From Lactococcus allomyrinae (GTDB lineage Bacteria > Bacillota > Bacilli > Lactobacillales > Streptococcaceae), in the NCBI RefSeq assembly GCF_003627095.1, contig NZ_CP032627.1:1674001-1738000 (forward strand): a DNA stretch of 64,000 bases, in the 5' to 3' direction. Each line of letters starts with the position of its first letter. Within the stretch, counting starts at the first letter, position 1. Below the pieces are notes generated by a model, which saw only the letters and a program-made list of their open reading frames with translations, had not been told where the DNA came from and did no database searches. A program made the position numbers and the translations under genes. This document shows, piece by piece, positions 18,247-27,165 of the stretch.

Positions 18247-18280
18247 AATAAAAAATAGCTCCTATGAGCTATTTTTTATT
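18247..18280. terminator. bidirectional terminator
   Basis: AATAAAAAATAGCTC / GAGCTATTTTTTATT with a four-base loop between the convergent 76-residue gene and the first YitT gene. It has T-runs on both strands. Confidence 0.85.
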
Positions 18281-19156
18281 AATCTTTTTCACCTCTTTAA
18301 ATCTACTGCGTGGGTAGGTAAAATCTCCAATAACCTCATGTACATTGATAATTGAAGTAAAAGCATTAGGGTCAATAATAGATAAAATCTGTTTTACCTC
18401 TTGAATCTCACCTGGATTCAAAACAACATACAAAATCTCTTTTGAGTGTCCAGAGTAAGCTCCCTCACCATGAAGATAAGTCGCCCCACGACCCGTTTCT
18501 TCAATAATCTCCTTTGCCATCTCCCGATGTTTACTCGTTATAATCAACATTCCACGAACCGTATAACCACCACTTTGCACAACATTAAGCACTTGTGCAG
18601 CAACAAAACTCGCAATCAAAGTATACATCATATGATTCAGATTAATATAACTAAGTGACAAAAGCATAACGCAAGCATCAAAAGCAAAAAATGTTTTCCC
18701 GACTGCAACACCACGCTTAATCTGAAGCAACTTCGCCACAATATCAGCACCACCAGTCGTCCCGCCAAATCGGAAAACAAAACCGATTCCAATACCAGCA
18801 AATACACCCGCTAATAGCGCCGCAATCAGATTATCATGACCAACATTAACCGAAAAATCAACCCGTTGGAAAATCCACATCCAAATTGAAAGACTCAAAA
18901 TTCCCCAAATCGTATAAATAAAAGTCCGACGACCCAAAAAGCGGTAACCAACAATCAAAAGCGGAATATTTAAAATCAATTGTGTATAAGAAGGATCAAT
19001 ATGAAACAAGGCATGTCCAATCAGCGAAAGACCAGCCACACCGCCCTCGGCAAGATGATTAGCCATATTGAACTCAACAAACCCAAAAGCATAAATTGCT
19101 GTTCCCAATGCAATTGCAACAATATGCAAGAAATGTACTCTTGCTAAATTTTTCAT
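18269..19156 (-). CDS. YitT family membrane protein (paralogue 1)
   Basis: 295-residue integral membrane protein of the YitT/DUF161 family. About five to six transmembrane helices span 10-170, with the glycine-rich signature FGGTTGGADIVAKLL. A cytoplasmic C-terminal DUF2179 domain (about 205-285) contains RGATYLHGEGAYSG. The family's transport substrate is not established. It is highly similar over its full length to the next gene (19422-20306), indicating a tandem duplication. An intervening terminator and promoter region suggest independent transcription. Confidence 0.88.
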   Translation of the reverse strand: MKNLARVHFLHIVAIALGTAIYAFGFVEFNMANHLAEGGVAGLSLIGHALFHIDPSYTQLILNIPLLIVGYRFLGRRTFIYTIWGILSLSIWMWIFQRVDFSVNVGHDNLIAALLAGVFAGIGIGFVFRFGGTTGGADIVAKLLQIKRGVAVGKTFFAFDACVMLLSLSYINLNHMMYTLIASFVAAQVLNVVQSGGYTVRGMLIITSKHREMAKEIIEETGRGATYLHGEGAYSGHSKEILYVVLNPGEIQEVKQILSIIDPNAFTSIINVHEVIGDFTYPRSRFKEVKKINKK

Positions 19157-19333
19157 ATAAATCCCCCAAAAATTTCACAAAATATCCCTGCCAAAAGGGC
19201 AAGGTCTTTATCACTATTGTACTTAAAATTTGGAATTTGGTCAAACTTTGAAATAGTCTATACTAATATTTTTTACCTTCCCATGAACCCCCTATTATTG
19301 ACTCAATCATCACTCATCGAAGCCCATTAAAAC

Positions 19334-19372
19334 AAAAAAACCGAAAGAAATTTTACTTGTTTCGGTTTTTTT
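19334..19372 (-). terminator. terminator of the second YitT gene
   Basis: Stem AAAAAACCGAAA / TTTCGGTTTTTT, with a 13-base loop and T-runs on both sides, about 50 bp past the stop of paralogue 2. Confidence 0.85.
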
Positions 19373-19421
19373 ATTTAACATGATATAGATTTCTTAATGA
19401 CAAAATCAACATCCCTATCTA

Positions 19422-20306
19422 TCACTTCTTTGACTTTTTAATTTCTTTAAATCTCCCCTGCTTAGGAGCAAAGTCTCCAATCACTTCATGCACATTAATA
19501 ATTGAAGTAAAAGCATTAGGGTCAACAATAGATAATACCTCTTTTACTTCCTGAATCTCCCCTGGATTTAAGACAACATATAAGACCTCTTTTGAATTTC
19601 CTGAATACGCCCCTTCACCATGAAGATAAGTCGCACTACGCCCAATTTCCTCAATAATTGCCTTTGCCACCTCAGTATGTTTATTAGTGATAATCAACAT
19701 TCCACGAACCGTGTATCCACCACTTTGAATAATATTAACCACTTGCATCGCGAGAAAACTCGCAATTAACGTATACATCATCTGTTGAAGATTGATATAA
19801 CTCAACGAAAGAGCCAAAACAGCGGAATCAAACATAAAAAGAATTCTACCAACAGGAACACCTTTTTTAATCTGGAATAATTTCGCAATAATATCCGCCC
19901 CTCCAGTAGTTCCACCAAATCGAAAAACAATTCCAATCCCTGTACCTGCAAATATACCAGCCAATAACGCTGCAATCAAATTATCGTGGTCAATATTAAT
20001 GGAAAAGTCTACTCGCTGAAAAATCCAAATCCAGATAGCTAAACTTAAAATTCCCCATATCGTGTAAATAAAAGTCCGACGTCCCAAAAATTGATAGCCC
20101 AAAATCAAAAGCGGGATATTCAAAATAAGCTGTGTATAAGATGGATCAATATGCAAAAGTGCATATCCAATCAAAGAAAGCCCTGCAATTCCCCCTTGTG
20201 CAAGATGATTAGCCATATTAAACGCTACAAATCCAAATGCGTAAATCCCTGTACCCAGAGTAATGGCAAGAAGATATAAAAAATGTACTCTTGCTAAATT
20301 CCTCAT
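19422..20306 (-). CDS. YitT family membrane protein (paralogue 2)
   Basis: 294-residue YitT/DUF161 protein with the same layout as paralogue 1: N-terminal membrane domain, FGGTTGGADIIAKLF, then a DUF2179 domain with SATYLHGEGAYSGNSKEVL. The two share long identical blocks such as LNIPLLI.GY.FLGRRTFI and differ mostly by conservative changes. They are therefore recent duplicates that have diverged at the DNA level. AGGAGG-like sequence precedes the ATG. Substrate unknown. Confidence 0.88.
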   Translation of the reverse strand: MRNLARVHFLYLLAITLGTGIYAFGFVAFNMANHLAQGGIAGLSLIGYALLHIDPSYTQLILNIPLLILGYQFLGRRTFIYTIWGILSLAIWIWIFQRVDFSINIDHDNLIAALLAGIFAGTGIGIVFRFGGTTGGADIIAKLFQIKKGVPVGRILFMFDSAVLALSLSYINLQQMMYTLIASFLAMQVVNIIQSGGYTVRGMLIITNKHTEVAKAIIEEIGRSATYLHGEGAYSGNSKEVLYVVLNPGEIQEVKEVLSIVDPNAFTSIINVHEVIGDFAPKQGRFKEIKKSKK

Positions 20307-20478
20307 GTAATTCCTCCTTTAAGATATAACAGAGCCTATTATAAAAGATTTTCTTAAACTTTCACTTTAGCCTCTAATAAAATCAGGTATTTTTACCTTA
20401 TTTCTTTATCTCACCATATTTTGAGATTAATTTTCATAAATCTTTTGATGACATTTTTTTATTAAAAAAGATATAAGA

Positions 20479-20512
20479 AGGGGAGAAAGCTCAGACTCGG
20501 ACTTTCTCCCTT
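20479..20512 (-). terminator. terminator of the third YitT gene
   Basis: GGGAGAAAG / CTTTCTCCC with a 12-base loop, about 20 bp past the stop at 20531 and followed by T-rich sequence on the minus strand. Confidence 0.7.
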
Positions 20513-20530
20513 TCTTTATTTGTTTAGTTA

Positions 20531-21418
20531 TTAATCACTGACTTCAGTAAAGTTTCCTAATACCCGAACATTTTCCGAGATTGAAACAAAAGCTTTTGGA
20601 TCATACCTTCCAATGATAGATTTGAAATCTTGATACTCATACATTGTAATCACAGTTAATAATACTGTCCGTTTTTCATGAGTATATCCTCCCTCAGTAT
20701 TATTCAAAATCGTCACACCATGATTGAAACGCTCAAATAGCTTATGCATGAGCAAATCAGGATTCTGTGTAACTATCATCACTTGCAATCGTTTTTGTCG
20801 TGTAAAAATCGCATCTTGGACACGTGAACTGACAAATATAGCAATGATAGAATAAAGCATATATTCCCAACCAAACAGGATCCCCGCCACAAAGACAACA
20901 ATACCATTCACGATAAAAGACAAAGTTCCTACCGTACGCCCCGTTTTTTTCCGAACATAAAGACTAACGATATCCGTTCCTCCACTTGAAATACCAGCCT
21001 TCATCGCATTCCCTACTCCAAATCCCATGATAGCACCACCAAAAACAGCATTGATGACTGGGTCGTTTGTTAACGAGGTCACTGGTATAAAATGGATAAA
21101 CACAGAGCTCATAAAAACTGTAATCAAAGTATAAACGGTAAATTGTTTACCGATTCCTCGCCATGCGAGCATAATTAACGGCACATTTACAAGAAAGAGC
21201 GTTACAGAAATAGGTAGAATATCATGTCCAACCAATCGAGTAACTAACTCAGATACAACCTGAGCCACCCCTGTGGCACCAGAAGCATAGACGTGTCCAG
21301 GCTGGTAGAAAAAGTTCAATGCGAAAGAAGAAAACACTCCATAAACTACTGCCGCAGAAAACTTATTGACTAATTTCTCCAGTCCAATTGACTTTAAGAC
21401 TTTAATTATTGTTTGCAA
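20531..21418 (-). CDS. YitT family membrane protein (paralogue 3)
   Basis: 295-residue YitT-family protein, clearly more distant from the other two. The membrane domain contains [21 protein letters not shown] in place of FGGTTGGADIV, and the DUF2179 tail contains [19 protein letters not shown]. The start overlaps the last 17 bp of aspS, so it is probably translated on the hisS/aspS side of the transcript. Its association with a tRNA synthetase is positional; no role in translation is implied. Confidence 0.87.
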   Translation of the reverse strand: MQTIIKVLKSIGLEKLVNKFSAAVVYGVFSSFALNFFYQPGHVYASGATGVAQVVSELVTRLVGHDILPISVTLFLVNVPLIMLAWRGIGKQFTVYTLITVFMSSVFIHFIPVTSLTNDPVINAVFGGAIMGFGVGNAMKAGISSGGTDIVSLYVRKKTGRTVGTLSFIVNGIVVFVAGILFGWEYMLYSIIAIFVSSRVQDAIFTRQKRLQVMIVTQNPDLLMHKLFERFNHGVTILNNTEGGYTHEKRTVLLTVITMYEYQDFKSIIGRYDPKAFVSISENVRVLGNFTEVSD

Positions 21419-23171
21419 GTTTAATACTCAATTCTTCCAGTTGTTTTTCTGCAACCACACTTGGTGCTTGCGTCATCGGGTCGGTTGCTTTGTTATTTTT
21501 AGGAAAGGCAATGACCTCACGAATATTGTCTTTACCAGCTAATAGCATGACAAAACGGTCAAGACCAAGCGCTAAACCACCATGTGGAGGGAAGCCATAG
21601 TCTAATGCTTCAAGTAAGAAACCAAACTGTTCATTTGCATCCGCTAAATTAAAACCAAGTGCTTTGAGCATTTCTTCTTGGAGCTCGCGCGTATTAATAC
21701 GCAATGAGCCACCACCAAGCTCGTAGCCATTAAGTACGATGTCATAAGCATGAGCCCGTACTTTGCTTAGTTCTGAGACTTTGCTGTGACCATCAGCTGA
21801 CAAAAATGCTTGTGTTTCTTTGGTTGGTAATGTAAATGGATGATGAGCAGACATATAGCGTTCTTCCTCTTCTGACCACTCAAACATCGGCCAATCAATA
21901 ACCCACAGGAAGTTAAATTTTCGGAAATCTATCAAACCTTGTTGCTTTCCAACAGTAAGTCGAAGCGCTCCCAGTGCCGCATTTGCAACTTCAAGTGTAT
22001 CAGCTACAAAGAGAACCAAGTCATTATTTTCAAGTTGAAGTTCTGTTTGAAATTCTGCTGTCTTATCGGCTAGAAATTTCGCAACAGAACCTGCTAATTC
22101 ACCATTTTCAAACTTAACCCAAGCCAGACCTTTTGCACCATTTTGCTTTGCTTGCTCTGTAAGCTTATCAATCGCTTTACGCGAATATTTATCCGCCGCA
22201 TTTTTTACAACAATCGCTTTGATCGCTTGTGCTTCAGTGAAAACTTTGAAATCTACAGTATGTGCAAGTTCAGTCAAGTCTTGAAGCAAAAGCTCAAAAC
22301 GTGTATCTGGTTTATCTGAACCGTAGAAGTTCATGGCATCATCATATTTCATTCGTGGAAAAGGTAGTGTTACATCAATCTCTTTCACTTCTTTCATGAC
22401 TTTGGCAATCAATCCTTCGGTGAGTTCTTGGATTTCTTCCTCTGATAAAAATGATGTTTCTAAATCGACCTGAGTAAATTCCGGTTGACGATCGCCACGC
22501 AAGTCTTCATCGCGAAAACATTTGACAATTTGATAGTAGCGGTCAAGTCCAGCTGTCATAAGCAGTTGTTTCATGAGTTGTGGAGATTGTGGTAGCGCAT
22601 AAAATTCTCCCTTATTCACACGACTTGGCACTAAATAGTCACGCGCCCCTTCTGGTGTAGATTTATTAAGAAAAGGTGTTTCAACATCAATAAATCCTTC
22701 GCCATCAAGGTAAGAGCGAATTGCTCGTGTTGTTCCATGGCGCATTGTGATATTTGCCAACATTTCTGGACGACGTAAATCAAGATAACGGTATTTCAAG
22801 CGTGTATCATCAAGAACTTCAACACCGTCTTTGATTTCAAAAGGTGTTGTTTTTGATGCTGAAAGAATTTCAATTGTTGTTGCTTCAATCTCAATTCCTC
22901 CCGTTTTAATTTTCTCGTTTTTACTAGCACGTTCAACGACTTTACCTGTAACCTCAAGAACAAATTCATTTCGTACTCTGTCTGCAGCTTGTGCAACTTC
23001 AGGATATGCTGTTTCTGGATTAATTACAATTTGGACGATTCCTTCGCGGTCACGTAAATCAATGAAAATCAGACCTCCAAGATTACGACGTTTTGCTACC
23101 CAACCTTTAACGGTAACTTCTTGATTCAAATATTTTTCTGTGATATTCCCTGCGTAATTCGTACGTTTCAT
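21402..23171 (-). CDS. aspS: aspartate-tRNA ligase
   Basis: Class IIb synthetase that charges tRNA-Asp. The 589 residues show an N-terminal OB anticodon-binding domain (1-105), motif 2 ([18 protein letters not shown]), the bacterial GAD insertion domain (about 280-420), and motif 3 ([13 protein letters not shown]). All key residues appear intact. It lies 200 bp downstream of hisS in the same direction. A copy of repeat R1 fills much of that gap, but no strong terminator was seen, so the hisS T-box may also control aspS. Confidence 0.97.
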   Translation of the reverse strand: MKRTNYAGNITEKYLNQEVTVKGWVAKRRNLGGLIFIDLRDREGIVQIVINPETAYPEVAQAADRVRNEFVLEVTGKVVERASKNEKIKTGGIEIEATTIEILSASKTTPFEIKDGVEVLDDTRLKYRYLDLRRPEMLANITMRHGTTRAIRSYLDGEGFIDVETPFLNKSTPEGARDYLVPSRVNKGEFYALPQSPQLMKQLLMTAGLDRYYQIVKCFRDEDLRGDRQPEFTQVDLETSFLSEEEIQELTEGLIAKVMKEVKEIDVTLPFPRMKYDDAMNFYGSDKPDTRFELLLQDLTELAHTVDFKVFTEAQAIKAIVVKNAADKYSRKAIDKLTEQAKQNGAKGLAWVKFENGELAGSVAKFLADKTAEFQTELQLENNDLVLFVADTLEVANAALGALRLTVGKQQGLIDFRKFNFLWVIDWPMFEWSEEEERYMSAHHPFTLPTKETQAFLSADGHSKVSELSKVRAHAYDIVLNGYELGGGSLRINTRELQEEMLKALGFNLADANEQFGFLLEALDYGFPPHGGLALGLDRFVMLLAGKDNIREVIAFPKNNKATDPMTQAPSVVAEKQLEELSIKLANNN

Positions 23172-23272
23172 ATAAGATGTGAATTTCCCTATCTAACCCG
23201 AAAAAATAGCAACACTTTATTCTCATCAGGTTCTAGGAAAATCCTGCTTCCTTCTTTCTAGTATTTTGAAAA

Positions 23273-23362
23273 TTTATCAAAGCAAGTGCGTGCTAATATC
23301 CCCACCTCTTAGGTAGGCGATAAAACAGCACTAAGCTTCGAATTTCGTCTTGACTTCATTTT
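23273..23362 (+). repeat. dispersed element R1, copy 2 (shortened)
   Basis: About 90 bp from TATCAAAGCAAGTGCGTGCT to GTCTTGACTTCATT. It is the same as copy 1 at 4635-4766, but the internal segment with the TTCAGTGGTGAGTTG text is missing. Lies between hisS and aspS. Confidence 0.8.
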
Positions 23363-23370
23363 TTACTTTT

Positions 23371-24663
23371 TTAGTTCTCTATATCTGCATAGATTTCTTC
23401 AAATACTGGTGCAAATGATTCATAAATTTCTTTGAGCGTTGTTGATACTTCTTTGCGGGTCTGATTATGTTTAATTTTAACATTACCTGTACGAACCTCG
23501 TCTTCTCCGACAGTAATAATGAGCTCTGCTCCTAGCTTTTCTGCTGTTTTAAATTGAGCGCCAAGTTTCCTGTTTGAAAAATCACGTTCTACTTTGAAAG
23601 CTTGTTCTCGTAGCGATTCAGTCAGCTTAGTGGCTTCAAAATTTGCTTTGTCCCCCATCACTGCAATGAAAACATCAAGATTTTCTTCGGGTATAAATTC
23701 AATTTCTTGTTTTTCAGCAACTAAAAGTAACCGCTCAATCCCTAGACCAAACCCAAAGGCTGGTGTAGCTGGTCCATCAAAATATTCGACTAATCCATCG
23801 TAACGACCTCCGCCACAAACGGTCAAATCTTTGCCTTCAAAGTTAACAATAAACTCGAAAATTGTATCGTTATAATAATCAAGACCACGAACCATATTAG
23901 AGTCAATAGTATAATTGATATTTAAAGTTTCAAGGAGGCGCTTGACTTCTTCAAAATAATTCTTTGATGTTTCGTTGAGATAGTCCAAAATTGATGGCGC
24001 TTCTTTCACAATATCAATATCTTCTGGCTCTTTGCTATCCAACACACGAAGGGGATTTTCTTGGAGTCTACGACGACTATCTTCTGAAAGTTGTGCTTCA
24101 AAGGGCGTCAGATAGTCAATCAGAGCTTTCCGATATGCTTTTCTACTTTCCATGTCTCCGAGCGAATTGAGCGATAGGGTAATGCCTGTAAGACCTAATT
24201 GACGGAAAAAACTATCTGCCATAGCAATGATTTCAACATCAATAGCTGGATTTTTAACTCCTAAACATTCCACACCAAATTGATGAAATTGTCGCAAACG
24301 TCCTGATTGCGGACGTTCATATCGAAACATTGGTTCTTCATACCAAATTTTGACAGGCTTGATGATTTCAGGAGCATAGAGCTTATTCTCAATGTATGCA
24401 CGAACTGCTCCAGCAGTTCCTTCTGGTCTGAGCGCGATATGGCGGTCTCCCTTATCATAAAAGTCATACATCTCTTTTGTAACAATATCGCTGGTTTCAC
24501 CTGTGGCACGACTGAAAAGTTCGTAACTTTCAAACATTGGCGTGCGGATTTCTCTGAAATTATAGTCATTAAATACAGCACGAGCGATTTCCTCAATATA
24601 TTGCCATTTGGCAGACTCAGCTGGAAGAATATCCGCTGTTCCTTTGGGTTTTTGAAGTTTCAT
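23371..24663 (-). CDS. hisS: histidine-tRNA ligase
   Basis: Class II synthetase for tRNA-His, 430 residues. Motif 1 region (IRTPMFESYELFSRATG), motif 2 (LRPEGTAGAVRAY and FRYERPQSGRLRQFHQFGVE), the His-specific YYNDTIFEF and GGGRYDGLVEYF, and motif 3 (AFGFGLGIERLLL) precede a C-terminal anticodon-binding domain (about 325-425). GAAAGGA precedes the ATG. It is controlled by a T-box leader about 300 bp upstream. Confidence 0.97.
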   Translation of the reverse strand: MKLQKPKGTADILPAESAKWQYIEEIARAVFNDYNFREIRTPMFESYELFSRATGETSDIVTKEMYDFYDKGDRHIALRPEGTAGAVRAYIENKLYAPEIIKPVKIWYEEPMFRYERPQSGRLRQFHQFGVECLGVKNPAIDVEIIAMADSFFRQLGLTGITLSLNSLGDMESRKAYRKALIDYLTPFEAQLSEDSRRRLQENPLRVLDSKEPEDIDIVKEAPSILDYLNETSKNYFEEVKRLLETLNINYTIDSNMVRGLDYYNDTIFEFIVNFEGKDLTVCGGGRYDGLVEYFDGPATPAFGFGLGIERLLLVAEKQEIEFIPEENLDVFIAVMGDKANFEATKLTESLREQAFKVERDFSNRKLGAQFKTAEKLGAELIITVGEDEVRTGNVKIKHNQTRKEVSTTLKEIYESFAPVFEEIYADIEN

Positions 24664-24707
24664 TTTTTTCCTTTCAAGATGATGAAAAATTATTTTTTGT
24701 TAGGATA

Positions 24708-24898
24708 TCCTAGACTAACTTTGAAATCAGAGTTATGATGAGGTCCCCCACCTCCTTCGCACGTTATACATTCGCTCTAAAACGACTGCTTACAAAGAAC
24801 CAAAGGCAGTATATCTGCGGTCCCTCTACCAACTCTACCAGATAGAATTGAAGGTGAATTAGTATAAAAAATGCAATATTTATTAGTTCGTCTAGGGA
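24708..24898. repeat. inverted-repeat-flanked 190-bp element in the hisS leader
   Basis: The left end reads CCTAGACTAACTTTGAAAT and the right end, on the other strand, CCCTAGACGAACTAATAAAT, so the block has imperfect terminal inverted repeats. The ends match the short palindromes at 1078-1127 and 61704-61755. The interior (CCACCTCCTTCGC and others) has no gene; a similar CCACCTCCTTCGC occurs at 26957-26969. It looks like a small non-autonomous element lying between the T-box terminator and hisS. Confidence 0.55.
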
Positions 24899-24956
24899 AA
24901 GATTGACATTATTCGAATCGGACTGTTATAAGAACAATTTTGTAGATTGTAATCGC

Positions 24957-25145
24957 TTTTTTCAAAAATAAAGCACCCTAAAGCTCACTTGCTCTAGGGT
25001 GCTGAATTTGCACGGTACCACCTAAAATTCGCTCACGAATGAGCCTCAGATTGATTATAACGTTATCATCGAAATCATGTCACGAATAAGAGTTGCCTCT
25101 TTCAAATCTTGTGAGCTTTCACCAGATACTCACTCTCTATCTATC
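24957..25145 (-). ncRNA. T-box leader of hisS
   Basis: Transcription attenuator sensing uncharged tRNA. The T-box reads AGGTGGTACCGTGC on the minus strand (about 25011-25024). The terminator pairs GCACCCTAGAGC with GCTTTAGGGTGC followed by T-rich sequence near 24970. A CAC triplet in the Stem I region (GCTCACAAG, about 25112-25120) fits a His specifier. About 290 nt separate the terminator from the hisS ATG, which is unusually long and filled by the element at 24708-24898. Confidence 0.88.
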
Positions 25146-25149
25146 ATTT

Positions 25150-25178
25150 ATTGTAACGCAAAAAGTCGCTCAAATCAA
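25150..25178 (-). promoter_or_regulatory. promoter of the hisS T-box transcript
   Basis: TTGATT, a 17-bp spacer, then TACAAT at 25155-25150 on the minus strand, just upstream of the T-box Stem I. Confidence 0.6.
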
Positions 25179-25201
25179 GCAACTTTAGTAAGTTTTATAA
25201 A

Positions 25202-25756
25202 TTAATCTGCATTTTTGAAAACTGACATATTTTTTGCAAAATAATCATATCCTGAGTAAATGGTGAAAACAAGACAAACATAGAGTAAAATTGTTCCAAT
25301 ATAAACTGGATCACCTATCAAAAGAAAAATGATTGAGAGCATTTGTGTAAAGGTTTTGATTTTTCCTGGCATAGCCGCAGCAAGTACCGTTCCCCCTTGC
25401 TCAACAAGAAGAAGGCGAAGTCCTGTAACAGCAAGTTCACGACAGACAATGATTGCGACAAGCCATGCTGGTGCAAGATTTAGAGCAATAAGCATGACAA
25501 AAGCTGTCATTGTCAGCATTTTATCAGCAAGTGGGTCAGCAAATTTACCAAAATTGGAAACGACATGCCACTTGCGAGCCAGATATCCGTCAAGCCAATC
25601 TGTGAAAGAAGCCACAGCAAAAATTACTGCTGCTACAATCCATGCAACATTCGTTGAACCAATAGTCGCACCTTTGGGCAGGTAGAGTACAATGAGAAAA
25701 ATTGGAATCATAAAAATTCGCAATATGGTAAGTTGATTAGGTAGTTTTTGTTTCAT
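25202..25756 (-). CDS. pgsA: CDP-diacylglycerol-glycerol-3-phosphate 3-phosphatidyltransferase
   Basis: Integral membrane enzyme that makes phosphatidylglycerol phosphate, the precursor of phosphatidylglycerol. The 184 residues contain the CDP-alcohol phosphatidyltransferase signature DG-x2-AR-x8-G-x3-D-x3-D, beginning DGYLARKW and ending GKFADPLAD. Four to five transmembrane helices are predicted. AAGGAG precedes the ATG. It follows rodZ and two M16 proteases, a gene order conserved in Firmicutes. Confidence 0.95.
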   Translation of the reverse strand: MKQKLPNQLTILRIFMIPIFLIVLYLPKGATIGSTNVAWIVAAVIFAVASFTDWLDGYLARKWHVVSNFGKFADPLADKMLTMTAFVMLIALNLAPAWLVAIIVCRELAVTGLRLLLVEQGGTVLAAAMPGKIKTFTQMLSIIFLLIGDPVYIGTILLYVCLVFTIYSGYDYFAKNMSVFKNAD

Positions 25757-25875
25757 AAATCTCCTTAAAACATTGATTCAAAATTTAGTTAATTATAAAT
25801 CTACGCAAGATAAAAGTGTACTTTGCAGTAACTAAAGATAAAGTTTTGTGGTTTAAAATGCTGTCTTTTATATCC

Positions 25876-25906
25876 ATGTACTGACAGAATTTCTGTCAGT
25901 ACATGT
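25876..25906 (-). terminator. 31-bp palindrome after rodZ
   Basis: Two 15-base arms (CATGTACTGACAGAA and its complement) around one base. The arms hold both orientations of the CTGTCAGTA word. It lies immediately past the rodZ stop. There is no strong T-run, so termination efficiency is uncertain. Confidence 0.6.
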
Positions 25907-25910
25907 AACA

Positions 25911-26813
25911 TTACTGACCAGTTGCATTTGTTGTCGTTGTACTTTTGCGATCGATTTGTAATGTGATTGTTGCTGGACCAGTCGTAGAAAGTAGTGACAA
26001 ATCTAACTTTTGACCATTGATTGTGATGGTCAATCCATTTACTGTTCCAACTGAAATCACTGAACTCGTCACTCCTGTTGTCAGCACTGACGAGATTGTT
26101 TTCATTGTACTTGAGAGAGTTTTTCCTGCTGCTGTCAGGTCAGAATTACTCATTCCAACCCATATATTACTGCCATCAGCAACGGAAAACTCCACTTTCA
26201 CTGGGTCTTCGATATTGGAAATATTTGCTGTAATCGCTGAGCCAGAACCTGTTACCGCTATCTTTGTATCAGGAACTCTTATGTTTGGCACTGAGCTTTC
26301 AGATGTTTTGCTCGTACTTGCTACTGTAGATTTTTGGACTGATTCACTCTTTGATGTTGAATAATCATTAGTAATTAGAGTTGGCGTTTCTGGATGATTC
26401 ATGATCACTGCGACAACCACAGCAACTAAAATTAGCACAGCTGCTGAGGATAAGGAGATAATAGGAACATAATGCTGCCACGTCTTCGGTCCATCTTCTT
26501 CAGGATCGACCCTATCGCTTGGCTTCACAAAATGATAGGTTTCCTGAATATCTTCTTTATCCTCAACTGTGATCCCTTTTCCTTCATCGTAAGCTTGGAT
26601 AATTCGATCTGCATTTAAGCCAAGCCTTTCAGCGTATTGTTTGAGATAGGCTTTGATGTAAAATTCGCCGGGCAAAGCCTTATAGTCGTCTGTTTCTAAT
26701 GCGACGATATATAATTTTTGTACTTGAGTTAATTGTTCTGCTTCGGAAAGACCAAGTCCTAGCGCTGTTCGCTTTTCTTTTAGGACTTGTCCAATAGTTT
26801 TGATTGCCACCAT
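25911..26813 (-). CDS. rodZ: RodZ-like helix-turn-helix membrane protein
   Basis: Single-pass membrane protein of the RodZ family, which links the cell-shape machinery to the membrane. An N-terminal HTH_25 domain (TIGQVLKEKRTALGLGLSE onward, about 1-70) is followed by an acidic linker, one transmembrane helix (about 112-138), a Ser/Thr-rich stretch, and a C-terminal beta domain (DUF4115-like, about 195-280). Starts at ATG 26813 or GTG 26810 fit the AGGGGG upstream. The ATG at 26840 sits just beyond the -10 TATAAT (26858-26853) and is less likely. Placed with pgsA and the two M16 genes. Confidence 0.85.
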   Translation of the reverse strand: MVAIKTIGQVLKEKRTALGLGLSEAEQLTQVQKLYIVALETDDYKALPGEFYIKAYLKQYAERLGLNADRIIQAYDEGKGITVEDKEDIQETYHFVKPSDRVDPEEDGPKTWQHYVPIISLSSAAVLILVAVVVAVIMNHPETPTLITNDYSTSKSESVQKSTVASTSKTSESSVPNIRVPDTKIAVTGSGSAITANISNIEDPVKVEFSVADGSNIWVGMSNSDLTAAGKTLSSTMKTISSVLTTGVTSSVISVGTVNGLTITINGQKLDLSLLSTTGPATITLQIDRKSTTTTNATGQ

Positions 26814-26840
26814 GTCCCCCTTCGTTGTTGTACTACACAT

Positions 26841-27165
26841 GGATTTTTTATTATAACTGTTCTTGGTTTTTATGAGATTTTGGGAATCTCGACATAGATA
26901 TTGCGCTGACAGGGGTCTGTCAGTGACTTTTTAAAATATGGCGCAGCATCCGACCACCTCCTTCGCTCTCATGCAAAGTGGTTATTATTTAAAGGCAAAA
27001 CACTGCTTCTCAAAAACTTGATTTATACTTCTTTTTGAGAAGTTTATTCATCAATTTTGCAATGATGAATGCTGTCAGTACTGACAGAAATACATTTTTA
27101 CTTGGTAAGTGCTGACAGGTTTGTCAGTCTTTAGAAAATCACAAAAAGTTCTGATTTTTCTTTTT
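26841..27165. other. 325-bp gap between ymfH and rodZ
   Basis: Holds the rodZ promoter (TATAAT 26858-26853), CCACCTCCTTCGC text shared with 24708-24898, a hairpin with 11-bp arms CTTCTCAAAAA / TTTTTGAGAAG (27003-27040) and the palindrome CTGTCAGTACTGACAG (27072-27087). No gene is seen. Confidence 0.6.
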
